Source: CAYLHQ01 sp964628935 (GTDB lineage Bacteria > Acidobacteriota > Polarisedimenticolia > Polarisedimenticolales > DASRJG01). Taken from it: a stretch of DNA of 25,137 nucleotides. The DNA is taken from contig CAZVOE010000040.1 in NCBI GenBank assembly GCA_964628935.1, positions 1 through 25,137 of the forward strand, in the 5' to 3' direction. The translations under genes were made by a program, and so were the position numbers. Positions 6,709 through 14,186 of this stretch are shown here, one piece after another (the stretch's first letter is position 1; the number at the start of each line of letters is the position of its first letter). A model generated the notes under the pieces. It searched no databases. It saw nothing but the letters and a program-made list of their open reading frames with translations, and was not told the DNA's origin.

Positions 6709-9700
6709 CGGCGAGGGTCTCCTTCCACGCGCGGCCGAGCACGGAAAGATCGACGTCGAGAACCGTCCGCCCGCGCAGGCGGGCCCGGATCCGACGATCG
6801 CCGGCGACCCGACCCACGCGACGACAGGCCATGCCGCCGAAGCGGGACTCGAACGCGTCCGCGTTTTTTTCGGCCACCGTGACGACGAACCGCCCGCACG
6901 ACTCCGAGAAGAGGGCGATCGCCGGCGGAAGGGAGGCGAGGTCGGGACAGACGTCGAGATCGAGATCGAGGCCGCGGCGCGCCGCGAGGGCCTTCCGCGC
7001 GAAGGCCCACGCGAGCCCGCCCCGGGACGGCGTCGCTGCGGAGCGGACGAGACGGTCCCGGATCGCCCTCTCGAGGACGCGATAGAGCGGCAGGGTTTCC
7101 TCGGGGTTCACGCACGGCGCCTTGTTCCCCACGTACGGCGCCGGCTTCCCGACCTCGGGGAGGAAACCGTCGCGCTCGCCGAGCCATCGGAAGTACTCGC
7201 TCCCCCCCGTCTCGTCGCGCGTCGTTCCGAGGAGATAGACGAGGTCCCCCTCCGCCCGCGGTTCGAGGGTCAGGGCGCTCCGCACGTCGTCGATCTGTCC
7301 GAGAGCCGACACGAGCAGGGTGGGCGGCACGCTGATCCGCACGCCCCCCAAGGTCGAGTCGTTCTTCATCGAGTCCTTACCCGAGACGAGCGGCGCCCCG
7401 TAGGCGACGCAGAGCTCGTGCAGGCCGCGGCAGGCGCGGACGAGCTGGGCGGCCTTGTACTCGCCGTCCGGGTTCGCGGGAGAGGCGACTGGATCGGGCC
7501 AACAGAAGTTGTCGAGGAGCGCGATCCGATCGAGTGCAGCGCCGGCGCAGATCTGCCGGCGCACGGCCTCGTCGACGACCGCGCGCGCCATGGCATGGGT
7601 GTCGATGTCCGACAGGAAGGGGTTCACCCCCTCGGAGAGGACATAGCCGCGGAAGGAGCCGTGCCTCGCGAGGAAGACGGTGGCCTCGGCGGGGACGTCG
7701 GCCCGAGAGCCGACCCAGGGTTTCACGACGGTGAGGCCCTTGACCTCGTGATCGTAGTGCCGCGCCTTCTCCTCCCCCGAGGCCAGATTGAGCCGGCGCG
7801 CCATCGCGATCAACGTTTCTCCGAGGTCGGCCGGCGGTTCGGACGCGGGCTCCGGCCAGACGTGCGGGACCCACCGCGCGGTCAGGTCGAGATCGGGTGC
7901 GCCGTCATGCAGGAACTTCATGTCGAGAAGGGCGACCGTTTCCTTTCCGTAGAGGACGTGGAAGAAGCCGTCGTCGGTGAATTCCCCGAGGTCGCTCGCT
8001 TCCACCTCGCGGCGCCGCGCGAGATCGAGGAACGCCTCGATTCGCTCCGGAGCGACCGCGACGGTCATCCGCTCCTGCGCTTCGGAGACGAGAATCTCCC
8101 ACGGGGCGAGGCCGGCATACTTGAGCGGTGCCTTCTCGAGATCGAGCGAGGCGCCGCCCGGGACGCGCGCCATCTCTCCGACCGAGGAGGACAGTCCCCC
8201 CGCGCCGTTGTCGGTGATCGCGGTGTAGAGGCCGAGGTCCCGGGCTTCGAGGAGGAAATCGAACATCCGCTTCTGCGTGATCGGATCGCCGATCTGTACG
8301 GCCTGGATCGGCGCCGACTCGTCGAGCGCGGCGGAGGAGAAGGTCGCGCCGTGAATCCCGTCGGCGCCGATGCGGCCGCCGACCATCACGATCCGGTCGC
8401 CGGGCCGGGCTCCCTTTTCGTGGCCGGGCCTTCCCGCGACTTTCACGGGAAGCGCGCCGACCGTGCCGCAGAAGACGAGGGGTTTTCCGAGGAAGCGCCC
8501 GTCGAAGAGCTCCCATCCGCGCCCGTACGGGACGCCGCTCTGGTTCCCGCCGTCGATGACCCCTTGATGCACTCCGTCCCGGACGCGACGCGGGTGGAGG
8601 AGACCGGTGGGCAGCTTTCCCTCGAAGAAGGGGGAGGCGAAGCAGTAGCCCCACACGTTCGCGAGGAGGTCGGCCCCGAGGCCGGTCCCGAACGGATCGC
8701 GGTTGACGCCGACGATTCCGGTGATCGCCCCGCCGTAGGGGTCGAGGGCAGAAGGAGAGTTGTGGGTCTCGACCTTGTAGACGAGGTGGATCGCGTCATC
8801 GAACGCGACGACCCCGGCGTTGTCGTGGAAGACCGAGACGAGCCAGGGGAGACGGAGCGTCTCGGTCGTTCCCCGGATGAAGGTCCGGAAGAGGGAGCGA
8901 ATCGTCTCGGGAGGCCGGCCCGGCTCGAGGTAGGTGATCGTCGAGTTGAAGATCTTGTGTTTGCAGTGCTCGCTCCACGTCTGGGCGATCGCCTCCATCT
9001 CGACGTCCGTCGGGGACGGACCGAGACCGGCGTCGCGGCGGCGCTCCCCTCGCGCGAGCGCCGCGAAGTGCTCCCGCACCGCGCGCATTTCCGCGAGGGA
9101 GAGCGCGAGCAGACGCTCTTTCGAGATCCGCTCGAGGTCGGCGTCGGTTCCGGTGAGGTCGACGGTCGCGACTGCGGGGCGCGCGTGCTCCCGGACGCGC
9201 GGAACCGAGAGGTCGGGGCCGGCCTTTCGCCAGTCGTCGTGGGAGCGGACGGTGACGTTCTGGATGACCGGGTTCGCGAGAAGCTCCGAGGCGATCCGGC
9301 CCGCTTCCTTCCCGTCGAGACCCTCGCACAGGTAGAGGGTCGAGGTGTAGACGGCGGCCCTCGGGTCGAGCGGGCGGCCGAGGGTGTCGCGCACGGCGAC
9401 GAGCGCCGATCTCCCGACCGGGTCGGTCACCCCCGGCTTGTAGGCGACCTCGATCGCCTGGTCGAACGGGCCGTCTTCGAGGTGCCCGATCGCGCCGACA
9501 TGAAGGATCGGGTCGGCGATTTCGTGGAGAACCCGGCGCGCCTCCTCTTCGTTCAGGTCGGCCTCGATCCGGTAGACGTCGCGGGTGCGGATCCGGCCGA
9601 CCGGGATGCGAAGGAAGCTGCGGACCTTCCGGGCGATCCCCTCCCCGCGCGGATCGCGATGACCGGGCCGCAGGCCGATCTCGAGCCGGTGGACGGGAAG

Positions 9701-9709
9701 GACGTTCAT
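6701..9709 (-). CDS. purL: FGAM synthase PurL with two N-terminal PurS-like domains
   Basis: 1002 residues. Residues ~5-75 and ~82-160 each read as a PurS-like ferredoxin-type alpha/beta unit (strand HRLEIGLRPGHRDPRGEGI and, in the second, DQAIEVAYKPGVTDPVGRS), so PurS is present as a fused tandem pair rather than a free ~80-residue subunit. The synthetase part follows: TWSEHCKHKIF at 244-254, KVETHNSPSALDPYGGA at 312-328, the glycine-rich TDNGAGGLSSSVGEMA near 499-514, and a second AIR-synthase-like half to the end. It converts FGAR, ATP and PurQ-derived ammonia to FGAM in the cytoplasm. It is the first gene of purL-purQ-fpr, with a sigma70-like promoter at 9756-9783 and about 40 nt of leader. 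Confidence 0.94.
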   Translation of the reverse strand: MNVLPVHRLEIGLRPGHRDPRGEGIARKVRSFLRIPVGRIRTRDVYRIEADLNEEEARRVLHEIADPILHVGAIGHLEDGPFDQAIEVAYKPGVTDPVGRSALVAVRDTLGRPLDPRAAVYTSTLYLCEGLDGKEAGRIASELLANPVIQNVTVRSHDDWRKAGPDLSVPRVREHARPAVATVDLTGTDADLERISKERLLALSLAEMRAVREHFAALARGERRRDAGLGPSPTDVEMEAIAQTWSEHCKHKIFNSTITYLEPGRPPETIRSLFRTFIRGTTETLRLPWLVSVFHDNAGVVAFDDAIHLVYKVETHNSPSALDPYGGAITGIVGVNRDPFGTGLGADLLANVWGYCFASPFFEGKLPTGLLHPRRVRDGVHQGVIDGGNQSGVPYGRGWELFDGRFLGKPLVFCGTVGALPVKVAGRPGHEKGARPGDRIVMVGGRIGADGIHGATFSSAALDESAPIQAVQIGDPITQKRMFDFLLEARDLGLYTAITDNGAGGLSSSVGEMARVPGGASLDLEKAPLKYAGLAPWEILVSEAQERMTVAVAPERIEAFLDLARRREVEASDLGEFTDDGFFHVLYGKETVALLDMKFLHDGAPDLDLTARWVPHVWPEPASEPPADLGETLIAMARRLNLASGEEKARHYDHEVKGLTVVKPWVGSRADVPAEATVFLARHGSFRGYVLSEGVNPFLSDIDTHAMARAVVDEAVRRQICAGAALDRIALLDNFCWPDPVASPANPDGEYKAAQLVRACRGLHELCVAYGAPLVSGKDSMKNDSTLGGVRISVPPTLLVSALGQIDDVRSALTLEPRAEGDLVYLLGTTRDETGGSEYFRWLGERDGFLPEVGKPAPYVGNKAPCVNPEETLPLYRVLERAIRDRLVRSAATPSRGGLAWAFARKALAARRGLDLDLDVCPDLASLPPAIALFSESCGRFVVTVAEKNADAFESRFGGMACRRVGRVAGDRRIRARLRGRTVLDVDLSVLGRAWKETLADV

Positions 9710-9738
9710 GGCGCCCGTACCCTACCCCCGTTTTCGTT

Positions 9739-9763
9739 ATCGATCCAATCGATTTGTTATATC
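9739..9763 (+). promoter_or_regulatory. lysR extended -10 and duplicated ATCGAT sites
   Basis: TGT-TATATC at 9755-9763 is an extended -10 pointing into lysR, with no clear -35; transcription would start about 4-13 nt before the two candidate ATGs, so the mRNA may be leaderless. Two perfect ATCGAT palindromes lie at 9739-9744 and 9748-9753 (9-bp period), in the purL leader, with a related AATTGAT at 9769-9775. This AT-rich island in a GC-rich contig is the likely operator region for the LysR protein, in line with the usual autoregulation of that family. Confidence 0.45.
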
Positions 9764-9783
9764 TTGCCAATTGATGAAGTCAA
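9756..9783 (-). promoter_or_regulatory. Promoter for purL-purQ-fpr
   Basis: On the minus strand TTGACT (9778-9783) is followed after 16 bases by TATAAC (9756-9761), five of six matches to each sigma70 hexamer. The predicted transcription start is near 9749, about 40 nt before the purL ATG. The element overlaps the predicted lysR -10 and both candidate lysR start codons, so the two divergent promoters cannot easily be used at once. Confidence 0.6.
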
Positions 9784-10667
9784 TGTTTTACTCGGCCTCC
9801 GACCTTCCCGCGCTCCGGGCGTTCGCGGCGGTCGCGCGGCTCGGCAGCGTGGGGCGTGCGGCGGCGGCGCTGGGGCGCACGCAACCGACTCTGAGCGCGC
9901 GCCTCGCGAAGCTCGAGACCGCCTGGGGGGTCCGGCTCTTCGTCCGGCGGGCGCGGGGAATGGCCCTCACCCCGGAGGGGGCGCGGCTCTTGCCGCTCGC
10001 GGAGACGGCGATCCGCGCGGTCGAGGCGCTCGACGCCGCAGCGGGACTTCCCCTGGGGGGACCTGGATCGCTCCGCGTGGGGGCGGGGGATGCGCTCGGC
10101 CGCGAGGTCCTCCCGAAGACGCTCGCGCGGCTCCTTCGGGAGACTCCGGACTTGTCCGTGCGCTTCCTCGAGGGTCCGGGGCCGCGGCTCCTCGACGCCC
10201 TGCGCGGAGGGGAGATCGATGTCGCGCTTCTCGTGGCCCCGGAGCCGGGCGGGCGGACCGAAGGCCTTTCGTTCGCGCCTCTCCTCGAGACACGCATCGA
10301 GGCGTTCTTCCCCGTGGGCGCGGCGCCGAGGCGGAGGACGATCTCGATCGAGGACCTTGGGCGGGAGCGGATCGTGGCGCTCCAGCCCGGGTCGGGGTTC
10401 CGCCGGCGTCTCCAGAGCCTTTTCGAAGAACGGGGGCTTCGCTTCGAACCGGCGGTGGAGGTGGGAAACCTCTCGCTCGTTCGGCGCTTCGTGTCCGCGG
10501 GGGCGGGGGTCGCGGCGGTTCCTGCGATCGCGTTTTCGGAGCGGGCGCCGGGGCCGAGAGTCGAACGGCGCGAGCTCGCGGACGTCCCGCGGATCGCCTA
10601 CGTGAGCGCGGTGCGCTCGGACGCGCCGCTCCCCGAGCCCGCGGCGCGATTCCTCAAGAAACTCTAG
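9774..10667 (+). CDS. LysR-family transcriptional regulator
   Basis: 297 residues from ATG 9774 (294 from the ATG at 9783). The N-terminal winged helix-turn-helix is clear: LPALRAFAAVARLGSVGRAAAALGRTQPTLSARLAKLE, then VRLFVRR and LTPEGARLL, the hallmark pattern of the family. A linker helix and an alpha/beta effector-binding domain follow (LRVGAGDALGREVLP, GEIDVALLV, GAGVAAVPAIAF). The inducer cannot be told from sequence. It is divergent from purL-purQ-fpr with overlapping promoters, so regulation of that operon or of itself is likely. There is no Shine-Dalgarno motif before either ATG, consistent with a leaderless or short-leader transcript. Confidence 0.9.
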   Translation: MKSMFYSASDLPALRAFAAVARLGSVGRAAAALGRTQPTLSARLAKLETAWGVRLFVRRARGMALTPEGARLLPLAETAIRAVEALDAAAGLPLGGPGSLRVGAGDALGREVLPKTLARLLRETPDLSVRFLEGPGPRLLDALRGGEIDVALLVAPEPGGRTEGLSFAPLLETRIEAFFPVGAAPRRRTISIEDLGRERIVALQPGSGFRRRLQSLFEERGLRFEPAVEVGNLSLVRRFVSAGAGVAAVPAIAFSERAPGPRVERRELADVPRIAYVSAVRSDAPLPEPAARFLKKL

Positions 10668-10723
10668 GCGGGCTCGGGGTGCGGGGTCGATGCAGCGATA
10701 TGGTCGTGCGACATTGGACTTGC

Positions 10724-10753
10724 GTCGGGGAAGACGTGTACAAACGTCCCGAC
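10724..10753 (+). ncRNA. Structured 3' region of lysR (possible small RNA, tentative)
   Basis: GTCGG (10724-10728) pairs with CCGAC (10749-10753), and inside it GACGT (10733-10737) pairs with ACGTC (10744-10748) around loop GTACAA, giving a 10-bp stem with a 4-nt bulge. It sits 57 nt after the lysR stop and 14 nt before a strong terminator, an arrangement seen in 3'-UTR-derived small RNAs. No known RNA family is recognised and no convincing separate promoter is seen. Confidence 0.25.
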
Positions 10754-10766
10754 CTCCCCAATTGGG

Positions 10767-10804
10767 AACGGCACGCGACGTCTCTTCCGCGTGCCGTTTT
10801 TTTT
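10767..10804 (+). terminator. Rho-independent terminator of lysR
   Basis: An 11-bp perfect stem (AACGGCACGCG with CGCGTGCCGTT), 10-nt loop, and eight T residues at 10797-10804. It ends on the stop codon of the converging acetyltransferase gene, so it insulates the two. Confidence 0.9.
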
Positions 10805-11351
10805 ACCCCGTCAGGCGCTTGTAGAACACCACCGCGTCGTGCGGTGTGACCCCGTCCGGATCGAAAGCGAAGCCGGGGATCGTCCCCGCGTGGATCCACC
10901 CGAGCTTGCGGTAGAGGCGGTCCGCTTCCCCGCCGCGCTTCGCGTCGAGCGTGAGAAGCCGGTACCCTGCGCGTGCCGCTTCGTCCTCGATCGCGCGCAT
11001 GAGGCGGGTCCCGAGCCCTGCGCCCCGCCGGCTTCGATCGACGAGCAACTTCGCGATCTCCCCTCGGTGCGGCTGGTTCGGCGCCCAGGCCGGGTGCATC
11101 TGCACCGTCCCGACGATCGCGCCCGCGTCGCGCGCGGCGAGGAAGATCGCGGAGGGATGGGCGTTCCGCAACGATCTCCGCCACCAATCTTCGGCCTGTT
11201 CGAGCGTGAGCGTGGCGAGAAAGCTCACCGCCGCCCCCGACGCGACGGCGTCCATGAGGAGCGCCGCGAGCGCGCGAACGTCGTCGTCCTTCACGCGCCG
11301 AGGGAGACGCTCGATCGCGGGAGTGGAATCGCGTTCCCGGGTGGTCGACAT
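10803..11351 (-). CDS. GNAT-family N-acetyltransferase
   Basis: 182 residues from ATG 11351; a further in-frame ATG at 11435 would overlap the divergent peptidase start and adds unconserved-looking sequence, so it was not used. The acetyl-CoA pyrophosphate loop RRGAGLG (108-114) follows the strand EIAKLLVDRS, and RAIEDEAARAGYRLLTLDA and ADRLYRKLGWIHAGTIPGFA give motifs B/D with the typical LYxKLGW signature. It transfers an acetyl group from acetyl-CoA to an unknown amine; small-molecule resistance or protein/amino-acid acetylation are possible. It stands alone, with 77 bp separating it from the divergent gene. Confidence 0.88.
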   Translation of the reverse strand: MSTTRERDSTPAIERLPRRVKDDDVRALAALLMDAVASGAAVSFLATLTLEQAEDWWRRSLRNAHPSAIFLAARDAGAIVGTVQMHPAWAPNQPHRGEIAKLLVDRSRRGAGLGTRLMRAIEDEAARAGYRLLTLDAKRGGEADRLYRKLGWIHAGTIPGFAFDPDGVTPHDAVVFYKRLTG

Positions 11352-11410
11352 GGAGCGGAAGATACCGTGCTCGAGGTCTCCGGAAGGGGTGCCGCGATCC
11401 GAATTCACGG

Positions 11411-11419
11411 TGATATCTT
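11411..11419 (+). promoter_or_regulatory. Extended -10 immediately before S9 peptidase start
   Basis: TGA-TATCTT ends 9 nt before the ATG at 11429, placing transcription start within about 3 nt of the start codon. No Shine-Dalgarno sequence occurs in the short leader, so the message is plausibly leaderless. No good -35 is visible at the expected spacing. Confidence 0.35.
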
Positions 11420-11428
11420 CTTGGCCCC

Positions 11429-14083
11429 ATGACAAACGCCGCGATCGGAACCCTTCCCCTTTCTCTGGCTCTGATCTTGGTCGTCCAGGCCGTCGAGGCT
11501 GCGCAGACGCCCGGGGGCTCGACGATGGGAGAAAACACCGCCAAGCCGACGATCTCCGTGACCGAGTGGCTCGTGCTCGGGCCCGCGCCCGTTCCGCTTC
11601 CCGCGTTCGCGGAGGAGAAACCGGGGGCGTACGGCCTCCCCGAGATGCTCGAAGACGTCCTCCTCGACGTGCGCGCGCTCGATCCCTCCGACGGGAAGGA
11701 GGGATGGCGGGCCGTGGAGACCGGGAGCGACGGGAGGGTCGCGATCGCGGCGCCGGCCGGGGAAACCAGGAATGTCCCGGAAGTGGCGTGGCTCGCGGCG
11801 CGGATCCGAACCGACCGGTTCCGCGAGATGACGCTCACGATCGAGGGGGAGCACCCGCGACGGGCGTGGCTCGACGGCGAACCGGTCGCATCCGGCGGGA
11901 CCGGAAAGGCGGACGAGGGGAAAGAGCCGGAGAAGGTCTCGGGGAAGATCCAGATCCCCACCGGCACCCATCTCCTCGTCGTCCGCACGATCCGCGATCC
12001 CGCACGGCAAGAGGAGTGGAGCGTCGGTGCGAGCCTCGAGGCGAAGGACGAGAAGGCCGGTTTCGACGCTCTGTCGACCGACGTCTCCCCCGAGCGGGAC
12101 CTCACGATCCACGACATCCTCGATCCCCCGCAGATCACCTCTCTCGCCATCTCTCCCGACGGGACGCAGGTCGCCACGACCCTATCGCGGATCGTTCCGG
12201 GAACCGACGACACCGAAACTTGGATCGAGCTCCGCTCGGCCTCGGACGGGAAGCTCCAGCAAAGCTGGCGCGGCGGCTTCGAGATGACCGGTGTCGGCTG
12301 GTCCCCCGTGGCGCGGACGCTCTCCTACGTGACCCAGGACCGCAAGGCGTCGAAGGACGGGAAGTCGTTTTCCACCCTGTGGATCGCGAATCTCGAAACC
12401 GGGGAATCCCGCCCGCTCCTCGAGCGGATCGAGAACTTCGCGGGGTACGTCTGGTCCCCCGCGGGCGACGCGATCGTTTACGCGGCGACCATCAAAGAGG
12501 AGAAGGACAAGCGCGGGGTGAAACTCCACCGCGGCGTCGCCGACCGGCAGGAAGGGTGGCGCGACCGGCAGGTCCTGCACCACGTGAGGATTTCCGACGG
12601 AGCTCGCAGGCGGCTGACCGCAGGAATGCTCTCCGTGGGCGGTCCCGTCTTTTCTCCGGACGGGGAGAAGATCGCCTTCCTCCGCCAGAAAGAGGATCTC
12701 AAGGCCCGCCCTTACACCGTGCAGGAGCTGTGGGAGCTGCGCCTCCCCTCGGGTGAGGCCAAGAAGCTCCTCGAGTCGGGATGGCTGACCGCGGTGGCGT
12801 GGTCGCCGGATGGGAGAAGACTCCTCGTCCTCGGGAGCCCGTCGACTTTCGGCGACGCGGGGAAGAACGTCCCCCCGGGGGTCGTGCCGAACGAGTACGA
12901 CGGACAGCTCTATCTCTGGGACCCGGAGAGGAACGAGGTCGAGGCGATCACGCGCGAGTTCGACCCCGCGGTGACGGGAGCGGTCTGGAGCCGACGGGAT
13001 GGGAACGTCTACTTCCGCGCCGCCGACCGGGACTTCGAACGCCTCTTCCGGTACGACGTCGCGTCTCGGCGGATCGAGATGCTCGAAACGGGCGTCGACG
13101 TGATCGAGGATTGGGCGTTCGCCGAGAACGCCGCCGTGGCGGCGGTGACCGGGACTTCGCCCTGGCAGCCGGAGACGCTCCGGCTCGTCGATCTCGCGTC
13201 GGGAGAATCGCGTTTCCTCGCGAAACCCTCGGGCGGATGGTTCGACGCGGTTCGCACCGGAGCGGTCGAACCTTTTCGCTTCACGACCTCGCAGGGTCGT
13301 GAGGTCGACGGGCGGGTTTACTTTCCTCCCGGATACGACGCCACGCGCCGGGACGCCTACCCCGCGATCGTCTACTACTACGGGGGGACGACTCCCGTCG
13401 AGCGCGACTTCGGCGGCCGCTATCCGAAGGAGTGGTGGGCCGCGAACGGATACGTCGTCTACGTGATCCAACCGACCGGCGCGACCGGGTACGGACAGGA
13501 GGCCTCGTCCGTTCACGTGAACGACTGGGGAGCGGTCACCGCGGCCGAGATCCTCGAGGGGACCGAGAAGTTCCTCGCGGCGCACCCCGCGGTGGACGGA
13601 AAGCGATTGGGTTGCATCGGCGCCTCTTACGGCGGCTTCATGACGATGACCCTCGTGACCAAGACCGATCGTTTCGCCGCGGCCGTGGCTCACGCCGGCA
13701 TCTCCCAACTCGCGTCCTACTGGGGAGAAGGGTACTGGGGAGTCCCGTACAGCGCCGGGGCGACGGCCGATTCGTTTCCCTGGAACCGGCGGGACATCTA
13801 CGTCGAAAGGAGCCCGCTCTACCACGCCGACAAGGTGAAAACGCCGGTGCTCCTCACGCACGGCGCCTCGGACACGAACGTGCCCGTCGGAGAGAGCGAC
13901 CAGTTCTTCGCCGCACTCCGCCTCGTGGGGGCGCCGTCGGAGTTCCTCGAGATCGAGGGGCAGGACCACCTGATCCTCGACCACGCGAAGCGGATCGTCT
14001 GGTCGCGCTCGATCGTCGCCTGGTTCGACCGGTGGCTCAAAGGCCGGCCGGAGTGGTGGGAGGCGCTCCACCCCGCCCCGTAG
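11429..14083 (+). CDS. Secreted S9-family (prolyl oligopeptidase-type) serine peptidase
   Basis: 884 residues. A signal peptide (LPLSLALILVVQAVEA, cut near residue 25) is followed by an N-terminal beta-rich region (~40-210), a seven-bladed-propeller-like region with repeated SPDG motifs (for example LAISPDGTQVA, PVFSPDGEKIAF, AWSPDGRRLLVL), and a C-terminal alpha/beta hydrolase domain from ~640. The catalytic triad is intact: Ser733 in GASYGG, Asp815 in GASDTNVP, His847 in GQDHLI. It should cut short peptides, with dipeptidyl- or acylaminoacyl-peptidase-like specificity, in the periplasm or outside the cell. The extra N-terminal domain before the propeller is unusual and may bind substrate or the envelope. 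The next gene is 103 bp downstream on the same strand. Confidence 0.92.
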   Translation: MTNAAIGTLPLSLALILVVQAVEAAQTPGGSTMGENTAKPTISVTEWLVLGPAPVPLPAFAEEKPGAYGLPEMLEDVLLDVRALDPSDGKEGWRAVETGSDGRVAIAAPAGETRNVPEVAWLAARIRTDRFREMTLTIEGEHPRRAWLDGEPVASGGTGKADEGKEPEKVSGKIQIPTGTHLLVVRTIRDPARQEEWSVGASLEAKDEKAGFDALSTDVSPERDLTIHDILDPPQITSLAISPDGTQVATTLSRIVPGTDDTETWIELRSASDGKLQQSWRGGFEMTGVGWSPVARTLSYVTQDRKASKDGKSFSTLWIANLETGESRPLLERIENFAGYVWSPAGDAIVYAATIKEEKDKRGVKLHRGVADRQEGWRDRQVLHHVRISDGARRRLTAGMLSVGGPVFSPDGEKIAFLRQKEDLKARPYTVQELWELRLPSGEAKKLLESGWLTAVAWSPDGRRLLVLGSPSTFGDAGKNVPPGVVPNEYDGQLYLWDPERNEVEAITREFDPAVTGAVWSRRDGNVYFRAADRDFERLFRYDVASRRIEMLETGVDVIEDWAFAENAAVAAVTGTSPWQPETLRLVDLASGESRFLAKPSGGWFDAVRTGAVEPFRFTTSQGREVDGRVYFPPGYDATRRDAYPAIVYYYGGTTPVERDFGGRYPKEWWAANGYVVYVIQPTGATGYGQEASSVHVNDWGAVTAAEILEGTEKFLAAHPAVDGKRLGCIGASYGGFMTMTLVTKTDRFAAAVAHAGISQLASYWGEGYWGVPYSAGATADSFPWNRRDIYVERSPLYHADKVKTPVLLTHGASDTNVPVGESDQFFAALRLVGAPSEFLEIEGQDHLILDHAKRIVWSRSIVAWFDRWLKGRPEWWEALHPAP

Positions 14084-14153
14084 CGCGGGGTTTCGGATCG
14101 GAGACGGCCGGCGCTCGCCTTCGGCTTGACCGGTACGGAGGCCTCGCGAGAGA

Positions 14154-14180
14154 CTCCTCGCACGACCTCGATGCGAGGAG
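14154..14180 (+). promoter_or_regulatory. Perfect hairpin sequestering the ribosome binding site
   Basis: CTCCTCGCA (14154-14162) pairs perfectly with TGCGAGGAG (14172-14180) around a 9-nt loop. The right arm contains the AGGAG Shine-Dalgarno sequence of the gene starting at 14187, so folding would block translation. This could be a simple RNA thermometer, a protein-binding site or chance in GC-rich DNA. Confidence 0.5.
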
Positions 14181-14186
14181 AGGCCC

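Noticed and set aside
6662..10849. A 1395-codon plus-strand open frame antisense to purQ, purL and running under lysR
   Set aside because: It is the mirror of GC-rich coding sequence; its translation is rich in Arg/Glu/Val/Asp without domains, while the minus-strand frames encode clear PurL and PurQ motifs.
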